Shown here: positions 33,459 through 41,938 of the stretch, piece after piece
Layout of the letters: the number at the start of each line of letters is the position of its first letter
How positions within the stretch are numbered: position 1 is the first letter of the stretch
Source: Limisphaerales bacterium
Lineage (GTDB): Bacteria; Verrucomicrobiota; Verrucomicrobiia; Limisphaerales; UBA11358
Length of the DNA stretch: 41,938 nucleotides
Assembly: GCA_003161635.1 (NCBI GenBank)
Contig: PMOA01000133.1
Span: forward strand, 32,432 to 74,369
Direction: 5' to 3'
Made by a program: the position numbers and the translations under genes
The notes under the pieces: model-generated
Database searches by the model: none
Told to the model about the DNA's origin: nothing
Seen by the model: only the letters and a program-made list of their open reading frames with translations

Positions 33459-33571
33459 TTGCCTGCGCGAAAGTTAAGGCGCGGCGCTGGAAAGAAAAGA
33501 AATTTTGTTGCGCGAAGGACGCGAAATTGGCGAAAGCAGTTTGCAGCCTGTCTGGGTTATTGGCTGCTTCG

Positions 33572-33790
33572 TCATTTGATCAAATTCAAATAAATTCGGT
33601 GATGAACGTAGCCGATAGACATACAAATGGCGCCAGTCATCAATAATGACAATGGCAAACCACCATGAAACATTGGAAAATCCAGAACAGCACCAGCAAT
33701 GGCAAGCAATATCATGAGACCGCCGACTGTCGTGTTGATGATGAAAGAGAGCTTATAGCCTCTCGTGTTTTGTGTTTGGGGTGCTTTCAT
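33572..33790 (-). CDS. Small two-helix membrane protein
   Basis: A 72-residue putative inner-membrane protein. After a short polar start (MKAPQTQNTRGYK) come two hydrophobic segments (about 15-38, LSFIINTTVGGLMILLAIAG, and about 45-62, LPLSLLMTGAICMSIGYV). A short tail HHRIYLNLIK ends the protein. No family is recognised. The local DNA is AT-rich, and no good ribosome site is visible before the ATG (33788-33790), so the gene call is moderate. Confidence 0.5.
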   Translation of the reverse strand: MKAPQTQNTRGYKLSFIINTTVGGLMILLAIAGAVLDFPMFHGGLPLSLLMTGAICMSIGYVHHRIYLNLIK

Positions 33791-33899
33791 AAAATGTCAA
33801 AGCGTTCTAGCAGCCTGTCTCGTTTAATCGTTGCGACTGTATTTCGCGTTTAAGTTTCTGTCCAGCGTGTTCTTGAATCCAAAAAAACGCTGCATTGAG

Positions 33900-34023
33900 C
33901 GCCGTAGGCGCGATATCTTTGTAGTTTAACCCAAATAAAATAAAAAGCTCCGTCAGGAGCGGTATATTGTGATGTCGCTCCGCTGGAGCTTGAAAATTTA
34001 TCGGAACATTTTTCTACAAAGAT
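33900..34023. repeat. Multi-hairpin palindromic element overlapping a gene end
   Basis: ATCTTTGTAG (33915-33924) and CTACAAAGAT (34014-34023) are exact inverted repeats. Inside are GCTCC/GGAGC twice (33947-33960 and 33977-33989). CGCC/GGCG lies outside the left arm. The stop codon of the membrane protein gene to the right (34014-34016) is part of the right arm. Confidence 0.85.
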
Positions 34024-34811
34024 TTCGCCCCTGACGGGACTGAATTTTCGTCGTCGCTTTGCGTTTTTGGTTTCAACCGCTCGAACCGTTCGACGAACAG
34101 AAAGAAAACACCTGGGCCGAAGCAGAGCAGCATAACGGAGATGCCGGTGGCAATGCCCCAGAACGTGCCGGCGGGCGCGCAGCAATCGTCGCGGCGGCGG
34201 ACGATGACGTGGCTGGGCACGGCGATGATGAGTTCGAGAATGCTGCCGCGCAGGAGCCAGCGGGTGGCGCGTTGGAGGAGTGCGTCGGGTTCATCCGCTT
34301 TGGTGGCGCGGCGGAAAATGATGGCCCAGACGAGCCAGAAAATGAGGACAGTGACAAATATGCTTAAGAGGGATTGCCAGTCGGAATTCTGGACGTTTTG
34401 TGTCGGGTTATGTTTGATGGTGGTTGCCATCCAGTTGAACAAGCCTTGCAAATCAAAAATTGTAAAAGCACCGTCCGTAAAAATGGCGCAAAGTAGTGAC
34501 AGCAGCCCGGCCAATAAGAGATTGGCCAGAAAAAACGCGGTGACGATGACGGGGATTTTCAGCGGACGGCGCGCGGGCAGGCGGCGTTCGGCAATGTTGA
34601 TGGGCAGCAGGAGCAGCAAGGCTTGTCCGGCGACGAGGATGCCGAGCCAGAGCCAGTAACCCCAATTGGCATACATGGCCAGCGCAGCTTTGATTCCCAT
34701 GCTGTCGTTTTTTAATCCCCAATTGCCAAAGGCGACGAGCGCGACCGGCACGGTCAGGACGAGCAGCGCCAGTACGTAAAGCAGGACGGTGAGTGCGGCC
34801 CAGCGTTTCAT
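34014..34811 (-). CDS. Multi-pass membrane protein of unknown function
   Basis: A roughly 265-residue inner-membrane protein with five or six hydrophobic segments. These include RWAALTVLLYVLALLVLTVP (about 3-30), YWLWLGILVAGQALLLLLPI, VTAFFLANLLLAGLLSLLCA, SIFVTVLIFWLVWAIIF and a pair near the C-terminus. HVIVRRRDDCCAPAGT between the last segments is a Cys-Cys loop. No family was recognised. ATG 34811 is chosen because a membrane protein would start there; ATG 34832 adds 7 residues. The last residues (SVPSGAKSL) and the stop are encoded in the palindromic element. It is divergent from gltA. Confidence 0.72.
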   Translation of the reverse strand: MKRWAALTVLLYVLALLVLTVPVALVAFGNWGLKNDSMGIKAALAMYANWGYWLWLGILVAGQALLLLLPINIAERRLPARRPLKIPVIVTAFFLANLLLAGLLSLLCAIFTDGAFTIFDLQGLFNWMATTIKHNPTQNVQNSDWQSLLSIFVTVLIFWLVWAIIFRRATKADEPDALLQRATRWLLRGSILELIIAVPSHVIVRRRDDCCAPAGTFWGIATGISVMLLCFGPGVFFLFVERFERLKPKTQSDDENSVPSGAKSL

Positions 34812-34966
34812 GTGACGGCTGAATTCAGCCATCAAGTCCAACACCGCGCCAGCGAAATCGGCGCCGGTATTTTTATGAAATCCGGCTTTAGCCGCTTGCA
34901 AAAGATGCCGGCTGCAAGCAAACTTTCCAAAACGAGAATTAATAACCGACATCAAAAAAGGAGCAC

Positions 34967-36262
34967 ATGAGCAAAGAGGCAAAGCTGGAGTTGGACGGAA
35001 AAGTATATCCGCTGCCGACGGTTGAAGGCAGCGAAGGTGAAAAGGCGGTGGATATTTCATCGCTGCGCGCGAACACGGGCTACATCACGCTGGACGACGG
35101 CTACGGCAACACCGGCTCGTGCGTCAGCAAGGTCACGTTCATTGACGGCGACAAGGGCATTCTGCGCTATCGCGGCATTCCCATCGAGGAGCTGGCGGAG
35201 AAATCCAACTTCATCGAGACGGGGTATCTCATCATCTACGGCAAATTGCCGAACCGCGCGCAATTGAAACGTTTTTCGGATTTGCTCACCGACAACCAGT
35301 TTCTGCACGAGGACATGAAGTTTCATTTCGAGGGTTTTCCGATGGGCGCGCATCCGATGGCGATCCTTTCGGCGATGATCAACGCGGCGAGCTGCTTCGA
35401 CGAGCGCCTGATGCGCTGGAAATGGGGCGAGACCAGGGATTTTGACGTATATGTGGCGCGGCTGATTTCGCAGGTACGGACGATTGCGGCGTATTCGTAT
35501 CGCAAGTCGCGCGGGCTGCCCTTGATTTACCCGAAGAAGGCCTACAAATACACGGCGAACTTCCTGCACATGCTGTTCTCGACGCCGTACGAGGATTTTG
35601 AATTGAAACCGGAGGTCGTCAAGGCGCTCGACTTGATTTTCCTGCTGCACGCGGATCACGAGCAGAATTGCTCCACCTCCACCGTGCGCATGGTGGCGTC
35701 GAGCCAGGCGAACCTGTTCGCCAGTTGCGCCGCAGGCGTGTGCGCGCTGTGGGGACCGTTGCACGGCGGCGCGAACCAGGCGGTGATTGAAATGCTGGAG
35801 GAAATTCATCGCGAAGGCGACGACGGCTCAAAATTCATCGCGGCGGCGAAGGACAAAAACAGCGGCAGGAAACTCATGGGTTTCGGCCACCGCGTCTACA
35901 AGAATTACGACCCGCGCGCCAAAATCATCAAGAAAGCCTGCGACGACGTTTTGTCCAAGTTGCACATCAATGACCCGTTGTTGGACATCGCCAAACATCT
36001 GGAGGCGGCGGTGCTCAAGGATCCGTATTTCATCGAACGGAAGCTGTATCCGAACGTGGATTTTTACAGCGGCATCATCATGCGCGCGCTCGGCATACCG
36101 GTGGAGATGTTCACCGTGATTTTTGCGATTGGCCGGATGCCCGGCTGGATTGCGAATTACAAGGAAATCATGGAGGAACCAAAGGGCCGCATCTATCGGC
36201 CGCGGCAGATTTACACCGGGCGCACGCTCAACCATTACGCGCCCCTGGCGGGGCGCAAATAA
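34967..36262 (+). CDS. gltA: Citrate synthase
   Basis: Condenses acetyl-CoA and oxaloacetate at the entry to the TCA cycle. The 431-residue type II-like enzyme has the catalytic residues in context: [18 protein letters not shown] (His), [17 protein letters not shown] (His) and [16 protein letters not shown] (Asp). The N-terminal beta domain (about 1-60) contains [17 protein letters not shown] and is followed by [20 protein letters not shown]. The end [20 protein letters not shown] is typical of Gram-negative type II enzymes, which are often NADH-inhibited. The ATG at 34967 follows AAAGGAG (34957-34963). It stands alone, divergent from the membrane protein gene. Confidence 0.97.
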   Translation: MSKEAKLELDGKVYPLPTVEGSEGEKAVDISSLRANTGYITLDDGYGNTGSCVSKVTFIDGDKGILRYRGIPIEELAEKSNFIETGYLIIYGKLPNRAQLKRFSDLLTDNQFLHEDMKFHFEGFPMGAHPMAILSAMINAASCFDERLMRWKWGETRDFDVYVARLISQVRTIAAYSYRKSRGLPLIYPKKAYKYTANFLHMLFSTPYEDFELKPEVVKALDLIFLLHADHEQNCSTSTVRMVASSQANLFASCAAGVCALWGPLHGGANQAVIEMLEEIHREGDDGSKFIAAAKDKNSGRKLMGFGHRVYKNYDPRAKIIKKACDDVLSKLHINDPLLDIAKHLEAAVLKDPYFIERKLYPNVDFYSGIIMRALGIPVEMFTVIFAIGRMPGWIANYKEIMEEPKGRIYRPRQIYTGRTLNHYAPLAGRK

Positions 36263-36379
36263 ATGTGGAGCCCATGGCAGCACGGTATTTTCTGATTTTG
36301 TCTTCAAGATTTGAAAACAACATCGCTTGCGGAAAGGCATAATTCCTGCTCATTTCAGGGCACAATTGCCACAATTGCC

Positions 36380-37480
36380 ATGAAGAAAATTTTGGTCATA
36401 GACGACGAGGAATGGCTGCGCGAGATGATTTATCTGGCGCTGAAGCAAAAAGGCTTTGAAGTCATCGAAGCCGTCAATGGCGCGGATGGCATCGAAAAAG
36501 CGCGCAAAGAATTGCCCGACCTCATCCTCTGTGACGTGAACATGGAAAAAGTGGACGGTTACCTGACCCTGTCCTCGTTGCGCACGGAAGCGCCCACGGC
36601 CTCCATTCCGTTCATCCTCATGACCGGCCTGGCCGACAACGCGGGCATGAGGCACGGCATGGAATTGGGCGCCGACGATTACCTGCCGAAACCGTTCACG
36701 ACCGATGCGCTTTACGCCGCCGTGAATGCGCGCCTGAAAAAAGCCCAGACCGTGCGCGATGAAGCCGAGCGCAAGCTCGCTCATTTGCGTGACAACATCA
36801 GCCTGATGCTGCCGCACGAGTTGCGCACGCCGCTCAACGGCATTCTCGCCTACGGCGAAATTCTCGCCGCCGACGCCGCCAAACTCAAACCCGCCGAAAT
36901 TGCTGAAATGGGCCACGTCGTTCACCAGTCCGGCAAGCGGCTGGAGCGGCTCATCGAAAACTTTTTGATTTACGCGCAGCTTGAATTGATTGCCGCCGAC
37001 CCGAAGAACGTCAACGCCCTGCGTCTCGGCCGGACGGAACATCCCGTTGCGTTGATTGAGAAGCATGCCGCCGCGCAGGCTGTGCTCGCGAATCGTTCCC
37101 CGGATTTGTCCTTCGAGCTGGCGGACATTCCCGTGCCGATGGCCGAGGAATATCTCAGCAAGGTTGTGGATGAACTTGCGCAAAACGCCTTCAAGTTTTC
37201 CGATCCCGGCTCGTCCGTTCGCTTGACGCTGACCGACGCGTTCAACACCATTACACTTACCATCAGTGATCAGGGTCGCGGATTTACCACCGAGCAAATC
37301 ACGCGCGTCGGCGCTTATATGCAATTCGACCGCACGATGCAGGAGCAGCAAGGGTTGGGGCTCGGCCTGGTCATCGCCAAGCGGCTCGTTGCCTTGCACG
37401 GCGGCACACTTTCCATTGTAAGTGAGCCGAGTATGGGCGCTGTCATCTCGGCCAAATTCTCCAAGGCGAAGACGGATTGA
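36380..37480 (+). CDS. Response-regulator receiver fused to a histidine kinase
   Basis: A 366-residue cytoplasmic signalling protein without membrane segments. The N-terminal receiver domain has KKILVIDDEEWLREMI (acidic pair), the phospho-acceptor Asp52 in LILCDVNMEKVDGY, and YLPKPF. After a short coiled linker comes a HisKA domain with MLPHELRTPLNGILAYGE (His146). The ATPase domain follows with VVDELAQNAFKFSDPGSS (N box), ITISDQGRGF-like ISDQGRGFTTEQI (G1) and QGLGLGLVIAKRLVALHGG (G2). No output or DNA-binding domain is present. It may receive phosphate from another kinase and pass it on. The ATG at 36380 starts the receiver domain; an upstream in-frame ATG (36311) adds unrelated residues. 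It is convergent with the YggT-family gene, 15 bases apart. Confidence 0.93.
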   Translation: MKKILVIDDEEWLREMIYLALKQKGFEVIEAVNGADGIEKARKELPDLILCDVNMEKVDGYLTLSSLRTEAPTASIPFILMTGLADNAGMRHGMELGADDYLPKPFTTDALYAAVNARLKKAQTVRDEAERKLAHLRDNISLMLPHELRTPLNGILAYGEILAADAAKLKPAEIAEMGHVVHQSGKRLERLIENFLIYAQLELIAADPKNVNALRLGRTEHPVALIEKHAAAQAVLANRSPDLSFELADIPVPMAEEYLSKVVDELAQNAFKFSDPGSSVRLTLTDAFNTITLTISDQGRGFTTEQITRVGAYMQFDRTMQEQQGLGLGLVIAKRLVALHGGTLSIVSEPSMGAVISAKFSKAKTD

Positions 37481-37495
37481 TCGCGGAGTAAAATT

Positions 37496-38332
37496 TCAGA
37501 GCGGCAATCGTTCGTAGAGAAAAACCAGTCCGCGTCCGGCCAGTTCGGCCGCCAGAAACACCAGCACAATTCCCACGACCGGCGCAAAATCCGCCTTGCC
37601 CACCCGCAGCGGCAGCGCGCGCAAGGGCGACAACAAGATCTGCGCCCCGGCGTTCACGTAACCCCAAAACGGATGTTTGCCGAAGTAAATGTAACTGTTC
37701 AACAGATGCAGGACGAGCAGCGCGCCGGCGAGATATTTCCACGTCAGATAACTGCTCAGCCCGATGACCAGTGACTCTTCAAATCGTTGCGCCGTCGAAA
37801 CGGGCTTCGGGATGATTTGCAATTCCGCCAACAGCCAGCTGGCCAGCCACCAAAACGTCGCCGTGACAATCAGCGGTAGAAGAAATTTCATCCCGCGCGC
37901 CCAGCGATCAATGCCGCCCAGGGGCATTCGCACCAGACGATGAAAAGGCAGGGGTTCCGGCCCGGCTAGAATGGAAAGCAGCAACAGCCAGAGATAAAAC
38001 ACACCGAGCGTCAGCCCGAAACTGAAAATGGAAAACAACAACATACGCACAAAATAATCGCTGCGGAACGAAAGCGTAATGACGCTCAAATTCAAGGTGC
38101 CCGTCCAGTGTGCCGCCGAACCGATCTGCCAATAGAACAACGCGCGCAGCAGCAACAGCCCGCCCAGCGCCGCGAGCAAATGCCATCTTCGCAAACGCCG
38201 CGGCTCGGCCCGCCGAAGTGTGCCAATCAACGTCGCGGGCGTCCGTTTGCCGAGCGGATCGAAGCGGACCGAACGCCAGTTCAGCCACAGCAACAAGCCC
38301 GCAAGGTTCAGAATGAAGTCAATCAGGCCCAT
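37496..38332 (-). CDS. YggT-family membrane protein
   Basis: A 278-residue inner-membrane protein. Hydrophobic segments occur at about 4-17, 50-67, 90-123, 150-170, 200-215 and 245-272. The C-terminal part HPFWGYVNAGAQILLSPLRA followed by LRVGKADFAPVVGIVLVFLA is the YggT signature (conserved loop plus Asp-Phe-Ala-Pro before a membrane helix). YggT proteins are linked to envelope or osmotic functions and cell division in different bacteria. Two YggT-like units may be present, since the first half has FRSDYFVRMLLFSIFSFGLT. The ATG at 38330-38332 is the start. Confidence 0.82.
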   Translation of the reverse strand: MGLIDFILNLAGLLLWLNWRSVRFDPLGKRTPATLIGTLRRAEPRRLRRWHLLAALGGLLLLRALFYWQIGSAAHWTGTLNLSVITLSFRSDYFVRMLLFSIFSFGLTLGVFYLWLLLLSILAGPEPLPFHRLVRMPLGGIDRWARGMKFLLPLIVTATFWWLASWLLAELQIIPKPVSTAQRFEESLVIGLSSYLTWKYLAGALLVLHLLNSYIYFGKHPFWGYVNAGAQILLSPLRALPLRVGKADFAPVVGIVLVFLAAELAGRGLVFLYERLPL

Positions 38333-38402
38333 AAAAGTGACAAATGACAGGTGTCAGGTGACGGATGACGAATGTCAAGCAAGTGTTTTCCTGGCTCGGT
38401 TC

Positions 38403-38465
38403 GGTGTCTCGCCTTCAGGCGGTCAGTATGGTGCCTCATGATTTGCCGCCTGAAGGTGGGACACC
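38403..38465. repeat. Palindromic element between the YggT gene and sucD
   Basis: A left arm of 20 bases (38403-38422, GGTGTCTCGCCTTCAGGCGG) pairs with 38446-38465 with two mismatches. Inside the arm is the small palindrome GCCTTCAGGC. Around it lie short repeats with GGTGTCAGGTGACGGATGACG (38350-38370), of no recognised function. Confidence 0.82.
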
Positions 38466-38538
38466 AAGCCCACTGAGCGCGTTTGTTGAAAGTCGGTGCC
38501 AGGTGCATCCCTTGTCACCAGTCACTCGACACCCTGCT

Positions 38539-39438
38539 TTACATCATCTTCAACAGTGTGTCCGCCATTTCCGATGGCGTGGCGGCGACTCCGATGCCCG
38601 CGGCCTTGAACGCCGCGATTTTTGCCGTCGCCGTACCTTCGCCGCCGCTGATGATGGCGCCCGCGTGGCCCATGCGGCGTCCGGGCGGCGCCGTCGCCCC
38701 CGCGATGAACCCCGCCACGGGTTTTTTGCAATTTTTCCTGATCCACCGGGCGGCTTCTTCTTCGGCGCTGCCGCCAATCTCGCCGATGATAAGAATGCCG
38801 TGCGTGTCCGGATCGTCGTTGAACAACTTGATCACATCGAGATGCGAGAGCCCGGGAACCGGGTCGCCGCCGATGCCGATGCATGTGCTTTGACCCGCGC
38901 CGCGGGTGGTGAGTTGCCAGACGGCTTCATAAGTCAATGTGCCGCTGCGCGAAACGACGCCGATGTGCCCTTTTTTGTGGATGTAGCCGGGCGCGATGCC
39001 GATGCGGCAGCCACCGTGGGAATCTTTTCCCTCACCGGGCGTGACGATGCCGGGACAATTCGGGCCGATGAGCCGCGTCGCGCGGCCTTGCAATGCGCGC
39101 TTCACGCGAATCATGTCGCGCACGGGAATGCCTTCGGTGATGGCCACCACCAGTTCCAGTCCGGCATCCGCGCCTTCGAGAATTGCGTCGGCGGCAAAGG
39201 CTGCCGGAACAAAAACAGCGGAGGCCGTCGCGCCGGTTTGTTTCACCGCCTCGGCGACCGTGTCAAAAATGGGAACTTTCTTTCCGCCGTGCTCAAAGAC
39301 CTGGCCGCCCTTGCCGGGGGTGACGCCGGCGACGACCTGAGTGCCGTAATCAATCGAGAGCTGCGCGTGCCGTGCGCCGAAGCTGCCGGTTATGCCTTGG
39401 ACGAGGACTTTGGTGCCGGGTTTAACTAGAATAGACAT
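38539..39438 (-). CDS. sucD: Succinyl-CoA synthetase, alpha subunit
   Basis: The alpha chain of the TCA-cycle enzyme that makes ATP or GTP from succinyl-CoA. The 299-residue product begins [20 protein letters not shown], the CoA-binding fold. [17 protein letters not shown] and [20 protein letters not shown] follow. The phosphorylated His lies in [20 protein letters not shown]. The ATG at 39436-39438 is chosen to match the family; the frame is open farther upstream. It lies last in a minus-strand cluster that starts with sucC, but three small ORFs separate the two, which is unusual. Its start overlaps the end of the 84-residue ORF by 17 bases. Confidence 0.96.
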   Translation of the reverse strand: MSILVKPGTKVLVQGITGSFGARHAQLSIDYGTQVVAGVTPGKGGQVFEHGGKKVPIFDTVAEAVKQTGATASAVFVPAAFAADAILEGADAGLELVVAITEGIPVRDMIRVKRALQGRATRLIGPNCPGIVTPGEGKDSHGGCRIGIAPGYIHKKGHIGVVSRSGTLTYEAVWQLTTRGAGQSTCIGIGGDPVPGLSHLDVIKLFNDDPDTHGILIIGEIGGSAEEEAARWIRKNCKKPVAGFIAGATAPPGRRMGHAGAIISGGEGTATAKIAAFKAAGIGVAATPSEMADTLLKMM

Positions 39439-39676
39439 GTTTTGATTTAACGAAATTCCATCCTTGCCGGAGTTTTTCCATGAACGCCTCGAACTCAAGC
39501 AACTCGTTGAGTTTTTTGTCGTGTTTGAGCATTCGTTCCCACGGAGTCAGTCGAAGGTTTGATTCCAATTCCTCCATGTCGCAACCTGCTTCGCAGGCTT
39601 CGCGCCACGTTGGTCCGGCATCTGGCGGGCAAACATAATTGCCCTTTCCCATGCAAGCTAGAGTGAATTCAAACAT
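39422..39676 (-). CDS. Small acidic protein between sucC and sucD
   Basis: An 84-residue soluble protein of unknown function. It has four Cys ([13 protein letters not shown], then [14 protein letters not shown]), which could bind a metal, and a helical second half with [20 protein letters not shown]. That last pattern is known from small partner proteins of nucleotidyltransferase genes, but no such enzyme is nearby. It overlaps the sucD start by 17 bases and begins 6 bases after the VOC remnant's stop, so it is probably translated with sucD. Confidence 0.65.
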   Translation of the reverse strand: MFEFTLACMGKGNYVCPPDAGPTWREACEAGCDMEELESNLRLTPWERMLKHDKKLNELLEFEAFMEKLRQGWNFVKSKHVYSS

Positions 39677-39682
39677 AAAGAA

Positions 39683-39796
39683 TCAGTGAGCAGCATTCCG
39701 TTTGTGGATGTAAATCGTGTTGCCGTCAGGATCGAAAATCATGGCCATATCGGTGACGGCGTAGCAGCAAAAGGCAATTTCGATGACTTTCAGCAT
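39683..39796 (-). pseudogene. Glyoxalase/VOC-family remnant with internal deletion
   Basis: A 37-residue ORF that joins the two ends of a vicinal-oxygen-chelate (glyoxalase-like) protein. MLKVIEIAFCCYAVTDM is the usual start of such proteins. AMIFDPDGNTIYIHKRNAAH is their usual C-terminus. The roughly 80 residues normally between are absent, and the frame is kept. The start overlaps the 3' end of the 102-residue ORF (ATGCTGA). It cannot form the metal site, so it is best seen as a decayed gene, though it may still be translated. Confidence 0.72.
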
Positions 39797-40098
39797 GACG
39801 ATGGTTGTTTGTGGTTGAACGCGCCTAAGTTTGTTTTCCCGGCCGCAAAACCCGGCACCCGTTTCAACAGTTTCGCCGCCGACTGTTGTAGGCGATGCCG
39901 CAAACCGCGGCGGACGGGCCGCCGGTCGGTGACCTCGCGCACCATCTGTTCGCGCAGGGCATCGCACCGGCGTTTCGATTGCTCGTGTTGTTGGGCCAGT
40001 TCAATCATTTGCTTCTGCAATTCCACCAACCGACGATAAGGCTCGAGGTCGTCCGCGACCTTTTTCATCCCCGGATTTTCGTTTCTGCCCCGAAACAT
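39790..40098 (-). CDS. Small coiled-coil protein downstream of sucC
   Basis: A 102-residue basic protein with a strong heptad pattern (LEPYRRLVELQKQMIELAQQ, then HEQSKRRCDALREQM) and an Arg-rich C-terminal half. No family is recognised. It starts at ATG 40096-40098, about 5 bases after AAGG and 13 bases after the sucC stop. Its own stop overlaps the VOC remnant's start. The position argues for a real, co-transcribed gene; the sequence alone would be weaker evidence. Confidence 0.6.
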   Translation of the reverse strand: MFRGRNENPGMKKVADDLEPYRRLVELQKQMIELAQQHEQSKRRCDALREQMVREVTDRRPVRRGLRHRLQQSAAKLLKRVPGFAAGKTNLGAFNHKQPSSC

Positions 40099-40111
40099 GC
40101 GCCTTAATTCT

Positions 40112-41326
40112 TCAAATTGTCTGTTTTCCCACGGCCTTCACCACCTTCTGCGCCGCGTCGGTCATGGAATCGCCGGTGATGAGTTTCAGGCCGGATTCCG
40201 CCAGGGTCTTTTTGCCGGCGGCAACGTTGTTGCCTTCCAGCCGGACAATGAGCGGCAATTTGAGGCCGGTTTCCTTCACCGCGGCGACGATGCCGGTGGC
40301 GATGACGTTGCAATCCATGATGCCGCCGAAAATGTTCACCAGAATGCCCTTCACGTTCGAGTCTTGCAGGATGATTTTGAACGCCGCCGCGACCTGTTCC
40401 TGGCTTGCACCACCGCCGACATCGAGGAAGTTCGCCGGCCTGCCGCCGAAATGCTGGATGATGTCCATCGTGGCCATCGCGAGGCCGGCGCCGTTGACGA
40501 GGCAGGCGATGTTGCCGTCGAGCTTGATGTAATTCAGGTTGAACTTGCTGGCCTCGATTTCGAGCGGCGCTTCCTCGTTCAAATCGCGCATCGCCTGGAT
40601 GTCCTTGTGGCGGTAAAGACCATTGTCATCGAGCGAAATCTTGGCATCCAGCGCCACGACGGTTTCCTTGCCATCGGGCAGTTCGACGACACACATCGGA
40701 TTGATCTCCACGAGCGACGCGTCGCATTCCCACCACGTGTTGAAAACGCCGGTGACGAATTTCGCGGCGGCATTGAACAAATCGCCCTTGAGACCGAGCG
40801 CGGCGGTAATCTTGCGTGCCTGATACGGCATGATGCCCACGGCGGGATCAATCCATTCCTTGAAAATCTTTTCCGGCGTTTTGGCCGCGACCTCCTCGAT
40901 GTCCATGCCGCCCTCAGTGCTGGCCATCACGAGCGGCCGGCTCACGGCGCGGTCGAGCAACACCGCGAGATAAAATTCCTTCTTGATCTTCGCGCCGCTG
41001 GCAATGAGCAGTGTCTGCACGCGCCGTCCGTCCACGCCGGTCTGTTTGGTGACGAGCACGTTGCCGAGCATGTTCTTGGCGTGCGACACCGCCTCGTCCA
41101 CCGACGCGGCCACCTTCACACCGCCTTGAAAACCGGTCTTGAAAGTCCCTTTGCCGCGTCCGCCGGCATGGATTTGCGATTTAACGACCACGCGAGCGCT
41201 GCCGCCGGCGGTGATTTTTTCCGCCGCGACACGGACTTCGTCGAGCGATTTGGCGGGGATTTCCAGCGGGACGGCGACGCCATATTTGGCGAGCAGTTGC
41301 TTGGCCTGGTATTCGTGGATGTTCAT
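40112..41326 (-). CDS. sucC: Succinyl-CoA synthetase, beta subunit
   Basis: The beta chain of succinyl-CoA synthetase, with the ATP-grasp nucleotide-binding domain. The 404-residue product begins [40 protein letters not shown] (nucleotide loop), [20 protein letters not shown] (metal ligands) and [20 protein letters not shown] follow. [19 protein letters not shown] and [18 protein letters not shown] are also present. The length is close to the usual 385-400. The ATG at 41324-41326 gives the family start. It heads the minus-strand cluster leading through three small ORFs to sucD. Confidence 0.97.
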   Translation of the reverse strand: MNIHEYQAKQLLAKYGVAVPLEIPAKSLDEVRVAAEKITAGGSARVVVKSQIHAGGRGKGTFKTGFQGGVKVAASVDEAVSHAKNMLGNVLVTKQTGVDGRRVQTLLIASGAKIKKEFYLAVLLDRAVSRPLVMASTEGGMDIEEVAAKTPEKIFKEWIDPAVGIMPYQARKITAALGLKGDLFNAAAKFVTGVFNTWWECDASLVEINPMCVVELPDGKETVVALDAKISLDDNGLYRHKDIQAMRDLNEEAPLEIEASKFNLNYIKLDGNIACLVNGAGLAMATMDIIQHFGGRPANFLDVGGGASQEQVAAAFKIILQDSNVKGILVNIFGGIMDCNVIATGIVAAVKETGLKLPLIVRLEGNNVAAGKKTLAESGLKLITGDSMTDAAQKVVKAVGKQTI

Positions 41327-41395
41327 TTCAAAATTTGACCCGGCGCATTAAAAACGATTGTGACCGGAAATCAAACTTTTAACACAAGCGGAGTT

Positions 41396-41461
41396 GTGGT
41401 GTAGCGTCGGCGTTGTGCGCCGATGGGTTCGAGCCACAAGCTCGATGCTGCGACTGACCAC
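41396..41461. repeat. Palindromic element upstream of sucC
   Basis: The ends GTGGT and ACCAC and an adjoining GTCG/CGAC pair enclose GGCG/CGCC (41409-41421) and TCGAGC/GCTCGA (41429-41445). It has the same two-hairpin-in-a-stem plan as 29196-29266. It lies about 70 bases upstream of the sucC start, where the promoter would be expected. Confidence 0.72.
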
Positions 41462-41485
41462 GGAACAATTCCAAGACCGACCCTT

Positions 41486-41938
41486 TCACGGCTGGCTTTT
41501 TTGGAATCGGGAGGAACGCAAGGCGGCGTCGAGCTGGCGAAGGTCTTTGGGCAATTCTGCCGTCCAGGTCATGCGCTTGCCGGGCTGTTCCGGGTGTTCG
41601 AGGCTGAGGACTTCGGCATGCAAGGCTTGACGCGGGAAATCAATGGGCGTGTTGGCGTGGTCCTGTCCGCGATAGGCCGGGTTATACGTGCGGTCGCCGA
41701 TCAAGGGGAGTCCGGCGTGGGCAGCCTGGACGCGGATTTGATGTTTGCGACCGGTTTCCAGCCGGAGCCGCAATTTGGTGACAAAGCCTTTGCCGCCGGC
41801 GAGCGGATACTCCGCGATGACTTCGTAATGCGTGATGGCCTCGCGGGCTTCGGAGCCCGGGTCTTTGAGTTGTGTTTCAGAAAGCACGTGCTGGCGCAGT
41901 TCGTCCCGGCTCAATTGCAGCCATTGCCGCCAGGTGCC
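41486..41938 (-). CDS. RluA-family pseudouridine synthase, C-terminal part (cut by window edge)
   Basis: The last 150 codons of an RNA pseudouridine synthase of the RluA/RluD group; the 5' part lies beyond the window. The visible part has GKGFVTKLRLRLETGRKHQI and RVQAAHAGLPLIGDRTYNPA, the conserved motif III region, then the closing HAEVLSLEHPEQPGKRMTWT. The catalytic Asp (usually in a GRLD motif) is not within the window. The frame is open through the window edge (41938), entering as WRQWLQLSRDELRQHVLSE. The likely target is 23S rRNA, but this cannot be told. Confidence 0.9.
   Translation of the reverse strand, partial: GTWRQWLQLSRDELRQHVLSETQLKDPGSEAREAITHYEVIAEYPLAGGKGFVTKLRLRLETGRKHQIRVQAAHAGLPLIGDRTYNPAYRGQDHANTPIDFPRQALHAEVLSLEHPEQPGKRMTWTAELPKDLRQLDAALRSSRFQKSQP

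Noticed and set aside
36350-37399. 349-codon minus-strand frame across the receiver-kinase gene
   Set aside because: Antisense to a gene with complete receiver, HisKA and ATPase motifs.
40097-41338. 413-codon plus-strand frame across sucC
   Set aside because: Antisense to sucC, whose motifs are complete; the frame is open only because of GC-rich third positions.

Overview
The window reads as a chromosomal segment of a GC-rich, Gram-negative-type bacterium, most likely a Verrucomicrobiota member of the Limisphaerales/Pedosphaera kind. This assignment is an inference. It rests on an ECF sigma factor fused through a membrane segment to an RCC1-like propeller, a planctomycete/verrucomicrobial-type c cytochrome, a DUF362 protein, secreted GH2 and GH39 glycosidases and a very large secreted Kelch protein. 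No rRNA, tRNA, CRISPR array, transposase or phage gene was seen.

Layout. 0.1-3.2 kb: a secreted GH2 glycosidase (minus strand) and two small coupled genes, one of them frameshifted. 3.2-7.5 kb: a hairpin-rich spacer, signal peptidase I (lepB) and an AT-rich 1023-residue gene joining an HD domain to an Hsp90-like ATPase. 7.5-16.2 kb: an accessory stretch with the ECF-RCC1 fusion, a GH39 glycosidase, a SpoU-type rRNA methylase, a lipoprotein cytochrome c, a fragment of a second ECF sigma gene, a TlpA-like thioredoxin and a DUF362 protein, with short dispersed repeats between them. 16.2-20.7 kb: a TPR lipoprotein, cvpA and dnaG. 20.9-25.4 kb: a 13-repeat Kelch protein, a second cytochrome and a two-domain CbiX-like chelatase. 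25.4-33.5 kb: a Gfo/Idh/MocA oxidoreductase, tyrA, aroA, cmk, plsC, a DUF4404 protein, tmk and cysS. 33.5-38.3 kb: two membrane proteins, citrate synthase, a receiver-histidine kinase hybrid and a YggT-family protein. 38.5-41.3 kb: sucC and sucD, separated by three small ORFs. The window ends inside an RluA-type pseudouridine synthase.

How the genes fit together. tyrA and aroA belong to aromatic amino-acid synthesis. aroA, cmk and plsC form a co-directional run, with cmk and plsC overlapping by ATGA. gltA and sucCD are TCA-cycle genes. cvpA and dnaG are adjacent. lepB, the signal-peptide-bearing glycosidases, cytochromes, Kelch protein and lipoproteins point to an active export economy.

The most unusual feature is a dense population of short palindromic elements, each with short terminal inverted repeats around one to four internal hairpins. 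They fill most intergenic gaps and also enter genes. One 54-bp element type occurs in frame inside both aroA and cysS, in opposite orientations, and adds 18 residues to each protein. Other palindromic or tandem sequences lie in frame inside dnaG and the cbiX-like gene. Others carry the 3' ends or stop codons of cysS, plsC, the cbiX-like gene and a membrane protein gene. This resembles the palindromic elements described in Rickettsia genes and is the best candidate here for a little-described system. The HD-Hsp90 gene and the ECF-RCC1 fusion are the next most interesting.
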